Source: JAGNRR01 sp964389575
GTDB lineage: Bacteria > Bacteroidota > Bacteroidia > Chitinophagales > Chitinophagaceae
Reading direction: 5' to 3'
DNA: 64,000 nt
NCBI GenBank assembly: GCA_964389575.1
Contig: CAYMFF010000003.1
Coordinates: forward strand, 1-64,000
Within the stretch, counting starts at the first letter, position 1. Every line of letters begins with the position of its first letter. Made by a program: the position numbers and the translations under genes. A model generated the notes under the pieces. The model saw only the letters and a list, made by a program, of their open reading frames with translations, searched no databases and was not told the origin of the DNA. Positions 1-7,753 of this stretch are shown here, piece after piece.

Positions 1-190
1 AAATGATAGCGGCGTCACTCGTAAAAGTTCGCTCATAATATTTTTTATTATTTACAAATGTGATGTCTCCATCAGTAATTTTATGCACTTCATTTATGCC
101 AGTAATTTCCTTATCCACCGAACCTATAATTTTCGTTGGTTTCACAAAGTCTTTTACCCAATCAATCGTTATTGGTTTTTCAAATTTCAT
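1..190 (-). CDS. LpxD-like UDP-3-O-acylglucosamine N-acyltransferase, N-terminal part
   Basis: The gene runs off the left edge; only the first 63 codons are present, starting at the ATG at 188-190 on the minus strand. The visible part reads MKFEKPITIDWVKDF, then a stretch containing GDITFVNNKKYYERTF and SDAAI. The GDITFV-n-KYYE pattern is typical of the non-repeat N-terminal domain of LpxD, which adds the N-linked acyl chain in lipid A synthesis. Bacteroidota often carry a second LpxD-like protein, and the left-handed beta-helix part that would separate the two lies outside the window. A good -7 element sits about 25 bases upstream of the ATG. Confidence 0.6.
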   Translation of the reverse strand, partial: MKFEKPITIDWVKDFVKPTKIIGSVDKEITGINEVHKITDGDITFVNNKKYYERTFTSDAAII

Positions 191-214
191 TTAGGAGGTG
201 TCTCATTTTAATTA

Positions 215-241
215 CAAATATAACCGCTCTTGCATTTCAAA
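215..241 (-). promoter_or_regulatory. Promoter of the LpxD-like gene
   Basis: Read on the minus strand, 222-215 is TATATTTG, a perfect match to the Bacteroidota -7 element TAnnTTTG. A TTTG at 241-238 could be the -33 element, but the 15-base spacing is shorter than usual. Transcription would start near 209, giving a leader of about 19 bases. Confidence 0.5.
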
Positions 242-323
242 TATCATAAAAAAAAGTTGTAGAATTAAAAAGCGGATTGCTTTTCCCCAAAACTGTGAAT
301 AACTTTTATTCTAAAAAAAACTA

Positions 324-417
324 TTGAACAAGGATATACATCTATACTTGTAATGGTTAACGCGCTTACTAACCCATAAATTCAAAAAAACCGATTACAA
401 TTGTAGTCGGTTTTTTT
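324..417 (+). ncRNA. Candidate small RNA or attenuated leader
   Basis: TTG at 324-326 and TATACTTG at 343-350 (one mismatch to TAnnTTTG, 16-base spacing) could form a promoter with a start near 356. A strong hairpin with a T-tract lies at 385-416. Together they would give a transcript of about 60 bases with an unstructured first half. It lies between two divergent genes (LpxD-like on minus, yicC on plus), where no upstream plus-strand gene is visible that needs this terminator. It could be a free small RNA, or an attenuator in a long yicC leader. Confidence 0.35.
385..416 (+). terminator. Intrinsic terminator (symmetrical)
   Basis: A 32-base near-perfect palindrome: AAAAAACCGATTACAA pairs with TTGTAGTCGGTTTTTT with one G-T wobble. 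It is flanked by an A-run and a T-run, so it could stop transcription in either direction. Confidence 0.75.
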
Positions 418-483
418 ATTTTGTTTCGCACCTTGTTTGTTTTTTACTAATGTACTTTTATACTTTATAAATTCAATTTTTTT

Positions 484-1359
484 ATGTTACAATCCATGAC
501 GGCATATGGTACCGCCGAAAAAACAATTGGCGATTTACAATGCACCGTAGAAATTAAATCGCTCAATGGCAAGCAGTTTGACGTCTATGCAAAAATGCCT
601 CAAAACCTTAAGTCTATTGACACCAAGCTCCGTCATACAATTAAGAAAAAACTGCAACGAGGAAGCATTGAACTTCTCGTTCACTTAAAACAATTTGGTG
701 ATAGCAAACCCATCAGCATTAATAATGAGCTTGCTTTATTTTATAAAGAGAAGATTAAAAACCTAAGTCAAGAACTAAATCTTTCTGACGAGTTCAACTT
801 AGATACTATCCTAAAATTACCAGAAGTAATTTCAACATCACACCCACAATTGGAAGAAAAACACTTGGAGGAAATCGTACTTCTCTGTGAAGAAATTTGT
901 GACAAAGTGATTATTGAACGAAAAAAAGAAGGTGACATGTTAGAAAAAACGTTGCTAAAAAACATTTCAGCTATTCAAAACATTACCGTCGAAATCGAAC
1001 CGTTAGAGAAAGAAAGAAGAAAACAAAAGAAAGATAAAATTAGCGCCCACTTAAAGGAGTTAGAAACCGAAGATAAATTTGATAAGAATCGCCTCGAACA
1101 AGAGATTGTTTACTACATAGAAAAACTAGATATTAGCGAAGAGCAAACTCGACTAGCCCATCATTGCGAATATTTTTTAGAACTAGTACATAGTGAAAAC
1201 GAGTTAATCGGAAAAAAACTAGGATTTGTTTGTCAAGAGATCGGACGTGAAATAAACACATTGGGCGCCAAAGCAAACAACGCCGCTATTCAAAAATTAG
1301 TGGTCAGCATGAAAGATGAATTAGAACAAGCAAAAGAACAAATAGCGAATGTGTTGTAA
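484..1359 (+). CDS. yicC: YicC/YloC family endoribonuclease
   Basis: 291 residues, the normal length for this family. It starts MLQSMTAYG, matching the family opening M-x-x-SMTxfG. The YicC_N domain spans about residues 1-155. The C-terminal DUF1732 part ends in a REINTLGAKANN segment and KDELEQAKEQIANVL, the conserved tail. YicC proteins are RNA-cleaving enzymes linked to small-RNA turnover in E. coli; the role here is inferred from family. The end overlaps the start of gldH by 11 bases, so the two are probably co-transcribed and translationally coupled. The promoter is unclear: TTTG at 436-439 and TACTTTAT at 461-468 are 21 bases apart. Confidence 0.9.
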   Translation: MLQSMTAYGTAEKTIGDLQCTVEIKSLNGKQFDVYAKMPQNLKSIDTKLRHTIKKKLQRGSIELLVHLKQFGDSKPISINNELALFYKEKIKNLSQELNLSDEFNLDTILKLPEVISTSHPQLEEKHLEEIVLLCEEICDKVIIERKKEGDMLEKTLLKNISAIQNITVEIEPLEKERRKQKKDKISAHLKELETEDKFDKNRLEQEIVYYIEKLDISEEQTRLAHHCEYFLELVHSENELIGKKLGFVCQEIGREINTLGAKANNAAIQKLVVSMKDELEQAKEQIANVL

Positions 1360-1834
1360 TAGATTAATTATCATTTTACTTAGTGCCATTCTTCTAACCG
1401 CTGGATGTATCCCGTCGAATACTTTTGAAAAAAATGAGTCAATCACTCATCATCGTTGGGACAAAAACGACCCTAAAACCTATGAGTTTGACATTTCTGA
1501 TACTATCAGTAAATATCTCATGTTTGTAACTTTCCGTCATACAGATGCTTACAATTTTTCTAACGTTTGGCTTCGTGTCGAAACTATAACACCTGACGGA
1601 AAAAGCTCTAAACAAAAAGTGGAGCTACCGCTAATGGAAAGCACGGGGCGCTGGACGGGCAAAGGAATGAATGAAATCTATGAACATAAAATAAGGGTTT
1701 CAGGAAATTCATTTACCACTTTTGACCAAAAAGGCAGCTATAAAATTAAATTGCACCAAATCATGCGTGAAAATCCATTAAAACACGTATTAAGCATAGG
1801 CGTTCGTTTAGAACGGATTCCTTCTTCACAATAA
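1349..1834 (+). CDS. gldH: Gliding motility lipoprotein GldH
   Basis: 161 residues with a lipoprotein signal: a short N-terminus, a hydrophobic stretch and the lipobox LTAGC with lipidated Cys20. The mature part has the GldH pattern W...YEFDISDTISKY...VTFRHTDAYNFSNVWLRVETITPDG. GldH is an outer-membrane-associated lipoprotein needed for gliding in Flavobacterium and found widely among T9SS-bearing Bacteroidota; its exact role is unknown. The ATG lies inside the end of yicC. With sprA and a PorV-family gene elsewhere in the window it supports a type IX secretion/gliding machine in this organism. Confidence 0.85.
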   Translation: MCCNRLIIILLSAILLTAGCIPSNTFEKNESITHHRWDKNDPKTYEFDISDTISKYLMFVTFRHTDAYNFSNVWLRVETITPDGKSSKQKVELPLMESTGRWTGKGMNEIYEHKIRVSGNSFTTFDQKGSYKIKLHQIMRENPLKHVLSIGVRLERIPSSQ

Positions 1835-1884
1835 ATTATAGAAAGAAATAAAGCAATACAACACCGAAGAAAGAACTTTACAAT

Positions 1885-2643
1885 ATGTCAACAACCATAC
1901 GGGCAAAAAATCTGGTAAAAATTTATAAAAACCGAAAGGTGGTAAATGAAATTTCTATCGATGTAAGTCAGGGCGAAATTGTTGGTTTGTTAGGACCCAA
2001 TGGTGCAGGTAAAACAACTACATTTTATCAAGTGGTTGGATTAGTCAAACCAGATAGTGGCAACGTTTTTTTAGATGACCTCGAAATCACTAAATTACCA
2101 ATGTACAAACGAGCACAACTGGGTATAGGCTATTTACCGCAAGAAGCTTCTATTTTTAGAAAAATGACGGTAGAAGGAAACATAGCAGCCGTATTGGAAA
2201 TTACAAGTTTGAGCAAACAAGAACAAAAAGATAAACTGGAAAAGCTGTTAAGCGAATTTAGACTGACTCATGTTAGAAAAAACAAAGGCGATGTATTAAG
2301 CGGTGGCGAACGCCGACGAACTGAAATTGCCCGAGCCTTAGCGGTTGACCCCAAGTTTATTTTATTAGACGAACCCTTTGCTGGTATCGACCCAATTGCC
2401 GTGGAAGACATTCAGAGCATTGTTGTCAAACTGAAACAAAAAAATATCGGTGTGTTGATTACTGATCATAATGTACAAGAAACATTGTCTATCACTGATC
2501 GGGCTTATCTATTGATACAAGGAGAAATACTCCGTTCGGGCACGGCAGAAGAATTAGCCGCCGATGAGCAAGTGCGTAAATTATACTTAGGTCGAAATTT
2601 TGAGCTAAAAAGAAAGGATTACATCTTGGAAGAAAATCAGTAA
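1885..2643 (+). CDS. lptB: LPS export ABC transporter ATP-binding protein LptB
   Basis: 252 residues. Walker A is GPNGAGKTT (37-45), the signature is LSGGE (138-142), Walker B is FILLDEP (158-164) and the switch histidine is His195 in TDHNV. The Q-loop region reads IGYLPQEASIFRKMTVEGN, which is characteristic of LptB rather than of other ABC ATPases. LptB hydrolyses ATP at the cytoplasmic face of LptFG to pull lipopolysaccharide from the inner membrane. It lies 50 bases after gldH and 49 bases before the GH3 gene, all on the plus strand. The C-terminus has a short extension after the usual LYLG motif. Confidence 0.93.
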   Translation: MSTTIRAKNLVKIYKNRKVVNEISIDVSQGEIVGLLGPNGAGKTTTFYQVVGLVKPDSGNVFLDDLEITKLPMYKRAQLGIGYLPQEASIFRKMTVEGNIAAVLEITSLSKQEQKDKLEKLLSEFRLTHVRKNKGDVLSGGERRRTEIARALAVDPKFILLDEPFAGIDPIAVEDIQSIVVKLKQKNIGVLITDHNVQETLSITDRAYLLIQGEILRSGTAEELAADEQVRKLYLGRNFELKRKDYILEENQ

Positions 2644-2692
2644 TTAAAATTGATTTTCTGCAGTCCAATCACCTATCTTAGCACAGCCTAAT

Positions 2693-4204
2693 ATGAAAAT
2701 CCTGAATCCTGCTATACGGAGTTACATTAAACTCAGGTGGAGTTATATAGATCATTATTACAATAATCCTATAAATGCTCAAATCACAACTTTTAATGAT
2801 TTAATCGGTTCGGGGCAATTCACGGAGTTTGGAAAAAAACACGACTTCACGCATATTAATAATTTTAAGGACTATAAAAGCAAAGTCCCGATTCATACTT
2901 ATGAGGATATCTATCCATACATCAAACGAATGATGGATGGCGAAAAAAACATTTTATGGCCGAGCGCTATAGATTGGTTTGCTAAATCAAGTGGCACCAC
3001 ATCTGAAAAAAGCAAATTCATCCCCGTTAGTAACGAAAGCATAGAAGAAAATCACTTCAGAGGTGTACGCGATGTACTAGCCCTCTATTACAAAAATTTC
3101 CCGCAATCAGAATTCATGAGTGGAAAGGCTTTAATTATGGGCGGCAGCCATACAGTGCATGAAGTAAACGAAAGTGTTTCCTATGGAGATTTATCAGCAG
3201 TTCTCATGCAAAATATGGTCAGTTGGCAAAATATGATTCGCACACCAGGCCTAGACATTGCTTTACTAGATGAATGGGAAGAAAAGCTAAAACGTATGGC
3301 AGAAGTTACCATCAAAGAAGATGTGCGCTATCTGGCCGGAGTACCTACTTGGACCTTGGTATTACTTAAAAAAATCAGAGAAAACACAGGTGAGAAAGAC
3401 CTTCACAACATTTGGCCCAACCTAGAACTATATATTCATGGTGGTGTAAATTTTGATCCTTATCGAGAGCAGTTTGCTAGTTTTTTTCCGAATAAAAAAG
3501 TGAACACCGTAGATACGTACAATGCTTCTGAAGGCTTCATCTCGGGTCAGGACATAATGGACGGCGAAGGCATGCTACTTTTATTAAAACATGGTATTTT
3601 TTATGAATTCATGCCCATGGAAGAATTCGGAAAGCCTAATCCAAAAACGATACAGTTAGACGAGGTAAAGCTTGGTGAGAATTACGCCATAGTTATTACA
3701 ACAAATTCGGGATTATGGAGATATTTGTTAGGCGACACCATTTCTTTCACATCCACCTATCCATTTAGAATAAAAGTAACAGGACGCACCAAACATTTTA
3801 TAAATGCTTTTGGCGAGGAAGTTGTTATTGAGAATGCAGACCATGCCATTACGATGGCTTGTAAGCAAACGGGCGCAGAACTTTATGATTATACTGCTGC
3901 GCCAATATACTTTGGCGACAATCAGCAAGGGGGGCATCAGTGGCTCATAGAAGCCGATATCCCTGCAGGTAAAGAAAATGAGTTTGCCCAAACATTGGAT
4001 TATGAATTGCAACAAGTAAATTCTGACTACGAAGCCAAACGATACAAGGATATTGCATTACAAATGCCACAAGTTCTTTTTATAAAAAAAGGAAGCTTTA
4101 CCGCTTGGCTAAAGTCTAAAAACAAATTGGGTGGGCAACATAAAATTCCTCGATTAAGTAACGACAGAAAAATTATTAGTGAGTTATTGGAATTCGTCCA
4201 GTAG
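2693..4204 (+). CDS. GH3 auxin-responsive promoter family protein
   Basis: 503 residues, full length for bacterial GH3 proteins. Visible features are AKSSGTTSEKSKFIPVS (an acyl-adenylate P-loop, about residues 100-116), YNASEGFISGQD (ATP/acyl binding), WRYLLGDT and GRTKHFINAFGEEV. GH3 enzymes belong to the firefly-luciferase superfamily and join carboxylic acids to amino acids through an adenylate; substrates of bacterial members are not known. It follows lptB, an arrangement I recall from other Bacteroidota, which hints at an envelope role (inference). A weak -7 element, TATCTTAG at 2674-2681, lies 11 bases before the ATG, so it may have its own promoter. Confidence 0.88.
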   Translation: MKILNPAIRSYIKLRWSYIDHYYNNPINAQITTFNDLIGSGQFTEFGKKHDFTHINNFKDYKSKVPIHTYEDIYPYIKRMMDGEKNILWPSAIDWFAKSSGTTSEKSKFIPVSNESIEENHFRGVRDVLALYYKNFPQSEFMSGKALIMGGSHTVHEVNESVSYGDLSAVLMQNMVSWQNMIRTPGLDIALLDEWEEKLKRMAEVTIKEDVRYLAGVPTWTLVLLKKIRENTGEKDLHNIWPNLELYIHGGVNFDPYREQFASFFPNKKVNTVDTYNASEGFISGQDIMDGEGMLLLLKHGIFYEFMPMEEFGKPNPKTIQLDEVKLGENYAIVITTNSGLWRYLLGDTISFTSTYPFRIKVTGRTKHFINAFGEEVVIENADHAITMACKQTGAELYDYTAAPIYFGDNQQGGHQWLIEADIPAGKENEFAQTLDYELQQVNSDYEAKRYKDIALQMPQVLFIKKGSFTAWLKSKNKLGGQHKIPRLSNDRKIISELLEFVQ

Positions 4205-4349
4205 ATATTAATTACTCAATCTGCAAAACGATGTGGTTCTAATTTAGCAATTCTACATCTTCTAAAAACAGATTTTCGTTACTGAAACATTTGCCACCGA
4301 ACATCTTTGCCAATTCTGATGAGTCATTAAAAAAATGTACCTTGCTGTT

Positions 4350-5066
4350 ATGAAACGAATTGCCCCACTTATTCTATTCTTATCATGCTTCCAGCCTGCC
4401 TCAGCACAGTCAGACTCCGAACAAACGAAAAAAAATATTGTCAAGGTGAATTTAAGTTCAGTAGTATTTCAGGCGGCTAGCTTGCAATACGAGCGAGTCA
4501 TTGGTGCGCGATCATCGCTTTGTTTAAATGTCATTTATCGTCCAGAAGCAATATTCAATCCCCGTATTCTAAAAACAAATGCAAGTTTCAAAAACGCTTC
4601 TTTACAATCATATTCCATAACCCCATCCATACGATACTATGCAGGCCTTCGTTCTCCCTTGAATTTTTATGGCGAGTTCTATTTGCGATACCGTTCCGAT
4701 AAAATAAATGGAATGCACACACCGAGTTCTAGTTTACAATTTATAACGAGCGGTCAAGAAAAAATTTATTCAGTAGGTACCATGGTTGGCTATCAAGTAC
4801 TAAAAGGGAAAAACTTTTATATTGATTTTTGGGTTTTCGGATTAGGGCTTGGACAAACTAATATCGCGTTGAATGCTATCCATCAACCCAAAAATGGAAT
4901 AGCAACTCTGGATGACTCTGACAAAACTACCTACGACTATTATCTACGAAATACTTTTGGCGATGCTGGAATTATTGAATGGGAAGGCAACAAGGCACGC
5001 TACAAACAGATACGCACTCTAACTGCGTTCAGAGGACTTGGACTCAATATTGGAATTGGCTTTTAG
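4350..5066 (+). CDS. Exported protein, paralogue A of a tandem pair
   Basis: I place the start at the ATG at 4350 because it gives a clean signal peptide (MKRIAPLILFLSCFQPASAQ); an in-frame ATG at 4335 only adds five residues. The product is about 238 residues, with alternating short hydrophobic strands and a final LGLNIGIGF, as in small outer-membrane beta-barrels. The segment KNIVKVNLSSVVFQAASLQYERV is closely matched in the next gene. The SLQYERV...S pattern recalls DUF3575-like proteins, but that match is tentative. The next gene follows closely on the same strand. Function unknown. Confidence 0.75.
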   Translation: MKRIAPLILFLSCFQPASAQSDSEQTKKNIVKVNLSSVVFQAASLQYERVIGARSSLCLNVIYRPEAIFNPRILKTNASFKNASLQSYSITPSIRYYAGLRSPLNFYGEFYLRYRSDKINGMHTPSSSLQFITSGQEKIYSVGTMVGYQVLKGKNFYIDFWVFGLGLGQTNIALNAIHQPKNGIATLDDSDKTTYDYYLRNTFGDAGIIEWEGNKARYKQIRTLTAFRGLGLNIGIGF

Positions 5067-5103
5067 CAAAATCATATTTTAATAGTAAATGCTACCTTTC
5101 AGT

Positions 5104-5823
5104 ATGAAACGATTTATCCCCTTACTTTTTTTCGTTAGTTATTCTTATTTTTCGAATGCGCAAATAATTGATTCCAGCATTGAAAATAAAAATATAGTCA
5201 AATTAAACCTGAGTTCTCTTTTATTAAAAGCTGTCAGTCTGCAATACGAAAGAGTGTTAAGTCCGAGAACATCAGTAGCATTAAATTTAGCCTACCGCCC
5301 TTCCGATGCTTTCAATCCAATATTTGTTCGATTGAATGGCAATTTCACAAAATATCGCTTAGGTTCAATGGTTACGACTCCTTCTTTTAGATATTATTTC
5401 AAAAGAAAAGCACCGCTTGGTTTTTATGGTGAACTATATATTCGACATCGCCGAGACAAATTGATTAATGAAACGAATCCAGCTTCAAATACTCCATTTA
5501 TTTCTACTGGAATTGAAAACATCCTTTCGGCAGGAACCTTGTTCGCTGTTCAAGTAGTAAAACGCCGTGATTTGTACATCGACTTTTGGATTTTTGGTAT
5601 TGGTGCTGGCCAAACTAATTTCACATCAACTTCAACCTTCAGTCCGATATATCAATTTCAAAAATTTGAGCAAGAAACAAAAAACAGTTACGATGCGTTG
5701 TTAATGTCTACTTATGGCAATGACGGACAAACAAAGTGGAATAATGATCAAGTCACCTATTCCGTAAGCAGACCACTCGTTACGTTCAGAGCAATCGGTT
5801 TCAATTTAGGATTGCGGTTTTAA
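5104..5823 (+). CDS. Exported protein, paralogue B of a tandem pair
   Basis: The start at 5104 gives the signal peptide MKRFIPLLFFVSYSYFSNAQ; an ATG at 5089 is possible but adds only MLPFS. The product is about 239 residues and aligns along its whole length with the preceding gene: KNIVKLNLSSLLLKAVSLQYERV, YRPSDAFNP, LYIDFWIFGIGAGQTN, and the end FRAIGFNLGLRF. This looks like a local tandem duplication that has diverged considerably. A predicted outer-membrane beta-barrel of unknown role. Its TAA stop (5821-5823) directly abuts the stop of the convergent nuclease gene (5824-5826). Confidence 0.75.
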   Translation: MKRFIPLLFFVSYSYFSNAQIIDSSIENKNIVKLNLSSLLLKAVSLQYERVLSPRTSVALNLAYRPSDAFNPIFVRLNGNFTKYRLGSMVTTPSFRYYFKRKAPLGFYGELYIRHRRDKLINETNPASNTPFISTGIENILSAGTLFAVQVVKRRDLYIDFWIFGIGAGQTNFTSTSTFSPIYQFQKFEQETKNSYDALLMSTYGNDGQTKWNNDQVTYSVSRPLVTFRAIGFNLGLRF

Positions 5824-6318
5824 TTATCTTCTGTGACTTTTGCGCCATTCCCAAGGTGCTTCTGGATTTTTATCTTGCCAAAGTCCAATACCCAAATCAC
5901 GGGCACTATCCTCGGCATACATTATATCTTCATCTCGACTAAACCGATCAAAGTTCCAGGCATAACCACCTTTTACCATTTCGAGATTAATAAATTGATT
6001 GTTCAAATAGACTTCTCCTAAGATTCTTCCATATCGGTCTTTCTTTTCAAAATCAATCCCTACTCTTTTACCTTTTATTAGTTTGGACAAATATTGCTTT
6101 GCTTTTTTGCCATGAGCTTGATATAGTTCTGGTGCATCCATATTTATCATGCGAACTTCCACTTCTTCTTTTCCATCAAGCACAACAAAAGAATCGCCAT
6201 CTTTTAAATAAATCACTTTAGCCACTAGGTCATGATCGTCAGTTGTGTTGGAAGACTCATTCTCTTCATCTACGCAGGAAAAACAAAGAAGAAAAAAAAT
6301 GAAATAAATATTTTTCAT
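5824..6318 (-). CDS. Thermonuclease (SNase)-family lipoprotein
   Basis: 164 residues. The N-terminus is a lipoprotein signal with lipobox LCFSC (Cys15), followed by an acidic linker. The staphylococcal nuclease fold spans about residues 31-160. The catalytic pattern is present: Arg56 and Glu64 in RMINMDAPE, and Arg98 in DRYGRILGEVY; calcium ligands are plausible at DGDSF. Such enzymes cut DNA and RNA outside the cytoplasm. The protein is expected to be membrane-anchored on the periplasmic or outer-membrane side. On the minus strand, TACCTTTA at 6330-6323 is a one-mismatch -7 element very close to the ATG. Confidence 0.88.
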   Translation of the reverse strand: MKNIYFIFFLLCFSCVDEENESSNTTDDHDLVAKVIYLKDGDSFVVLDGKEEVEVRMINMDAPELYQAHGKKAKQYLSKLIKGKRVGIDFEKKDRYGRILGEVYLNNQFINLEMVKGGYAWNFDRFSRDEDIMYAEDSARDLGIGLWQDKNPEAPWEWRKSHRR

Positions 6319-6375
6319 TTAGTAAAGGTAAATGATAGGACCAGTAATAATGAAAAACGCAAGTGAATGAACAAT

Positions 6376-7596
6376 CTAACGAACAATAAATTGCTGTTGT
6401 TCTGTATGACCATCTTGATAACTAATTTGTGCTATGTAATACCCTTTTTGCCAACGACTAATATCTATTGAATCAGCCAGTTCAGCACGATACACTATAT
6501 TTCCATTTACATTAAAAACCGTTAAAAATTGAATATCCTGATTTCTTGGGACATACAATTTTAAGATGTCATGTGCTGGATTTTCTACAATTTTAAAATA
6601 CTTATCTGCTAATCTTAACTGCGAAGTATTTAGCGCTATTGGCACAGGCCAAATACTCAAATCACTTTTGGCATTTCCAGTAGCGATTTTATCACCCAAA
6701 GGTGACCAAGCCACAGCGTTAATTATACCACTATCCGCCACACCAAACGTATGTTCCAAATTTCCTGAGGCAATATTCCAAATTTTACAACTAGCATCAG
6801 ACGATGCCGATACTACCCTAAGACCATCTGGAGAAATTGCAATTCCGTTCACCCAATTGCTATGTGCATTAATTGTTCTTACTAATCCACCCGTTTGTAA
6901 ATCCCAGATTTTAATGGTCTTATCTTTCGAAGCCGATATAACATATTTATTATCGCTTGTCACTTTTACCTGCCTGATATCATTCGTATGTCCTAGACAA
7001 GTGTACAATAATGTACCACTGGTATCCCATATTTTTACTTGATTATCATTTCCTCCCGAAACTATTTTATCACCATTAGACGAATAACACACCGATGTCA
7101 CATGGTTTAAATGAGCCTGAATGTCATGCAACAAACTTCCACCAATTAGATGATAAACCTGCAATTTCCCATTCGAACAACCAATTGCCACTTGTTTATC
7201 ATCTGGCGAAATTTCATTTGAAAAAGCATAAGATGTTCCTGTCTGGATAGAATCCACCAATACCGGTAATGGTCCAGAATTATCAAAAATGAAAAGATTT
7301 CCAAACTCCTCGATTGAAATGATATAATCAGAATTAGAACTAACACCAACGCCCATTATACATAGATAATTGCTGGGCACTTCATAATTCCAGTCCATGT
7401 TGGCTGTGTTAACGTCATACATCCTTATAGTTGCTGGATGGCAATTCGTACCACTAATCACTTTTTGACCGTTAGGGCTAAAAGCTAAACCATTAATTGC
7501 TAATGACAACGGATTGGCCTTTTGAGTCCAAGTAGGCTGTTGTGCCCAAACCACAGTACTCAAAACCAGCATGCAAACTGTACTAATTATTTTCAT
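6376..7596 (-). CDS. Secreted WD40-repeat protein with T9SS C-terminal tail
   Basis: 406 residues with signal peptide MKIISTVCMLVLSTVVWAQ. Residues about 25-320 hold WD40 repeats, with the clearest blades ending in KIWDTSG, KIWDLQTG, KIWNIASG and SIWPV. A beta-propeller of about seven blades is likely. The last 75 residues look like a T9SS type A sorting domain: NPAHDILKLYVP, LTVFNVNGNIVYR, then DISRWQKGYYIAQI and a final QQFIVR. The protein should therefore pass through the SprA translocon and be attached to, or released from, the cell surface. Binding partners are unknown. Confidence 0.85.
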   Translation of the reverse strand: MKIISTVCMLVLSTVVWAQQPTWTQKANPLSLAINGLAFSPNGQKVISGTNCHPATIRMYDVNTANMDWNYEVPSNYLCIMGVGVSSNSDYIISIEEFGNLFIFDNSGPLPVLVDSIQTGTSYAFSNEISPDDKQVAIGCSNGKLQVYHLIGGSLLHDIQAHLNHVTSVCYSSNGDKIVSGGNDNQVKIWDTSGTLLYTCLGHTNDIRQVKVTSDNKYVISASKDKTIKIWDLQTGGLVRTINAHSNWVNGIAISPDGLRVVSASSDASCKIWNIASGNLEHTFGVADSGIINAVAWSPLGDKIATGNAKSDLSIWPVPIALNTSQLRLADKYFKIVENPAHDILKLYVPRNQDIQFLTVFNVNGNIVYRAELADSIDISRWQKGYYIAQISYQDGHTEQQQFIVR

Positions 7597-7687
7597 TATG
7601 AAATTTGATTATTACTAAGATAAAGACGTTGGAAAGAACTTCCAAGTTGGTTGCATTTTAAGATAATTCAAACATTAAAAGAAAAAA

Positions 7688-7735
7688 GTCAAACTCAATA
7701 TTTGACATTTGACTATAGAACATTGACACTTCAAA
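7688..7735. repeat. Degenerate short-word repeat tract
   Basis: The intergenic stretch contains the words tcaaactc, tttgacattt, gactatag, cattgacact and tcaaacg: an imperfect repetition of (t)tgaca(t)tt. Similar tracts occur at 34391-34430 and 36918-37000. No function is evident. Confidence 0.35.
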
Positions 7736-7739
7736 CGAT

Positions 7740-7747
7740 TACCTTCG
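7740..7747 (+). promoter_or_regulatory. Promoter -7 element of the RlmL-like gene (leaderless)
   Basis: TACCTTCG ends six bases before the ATG at 7754. It has one mismatch to TAnnTTTG. The same 11 bases, TACCTTCGCAC, precede the mgtE start on the minus strand. The predicted transcript starts at or next to the ATG. Confidence 0.45.
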
Positions 7748-7753
7748 CACTCA

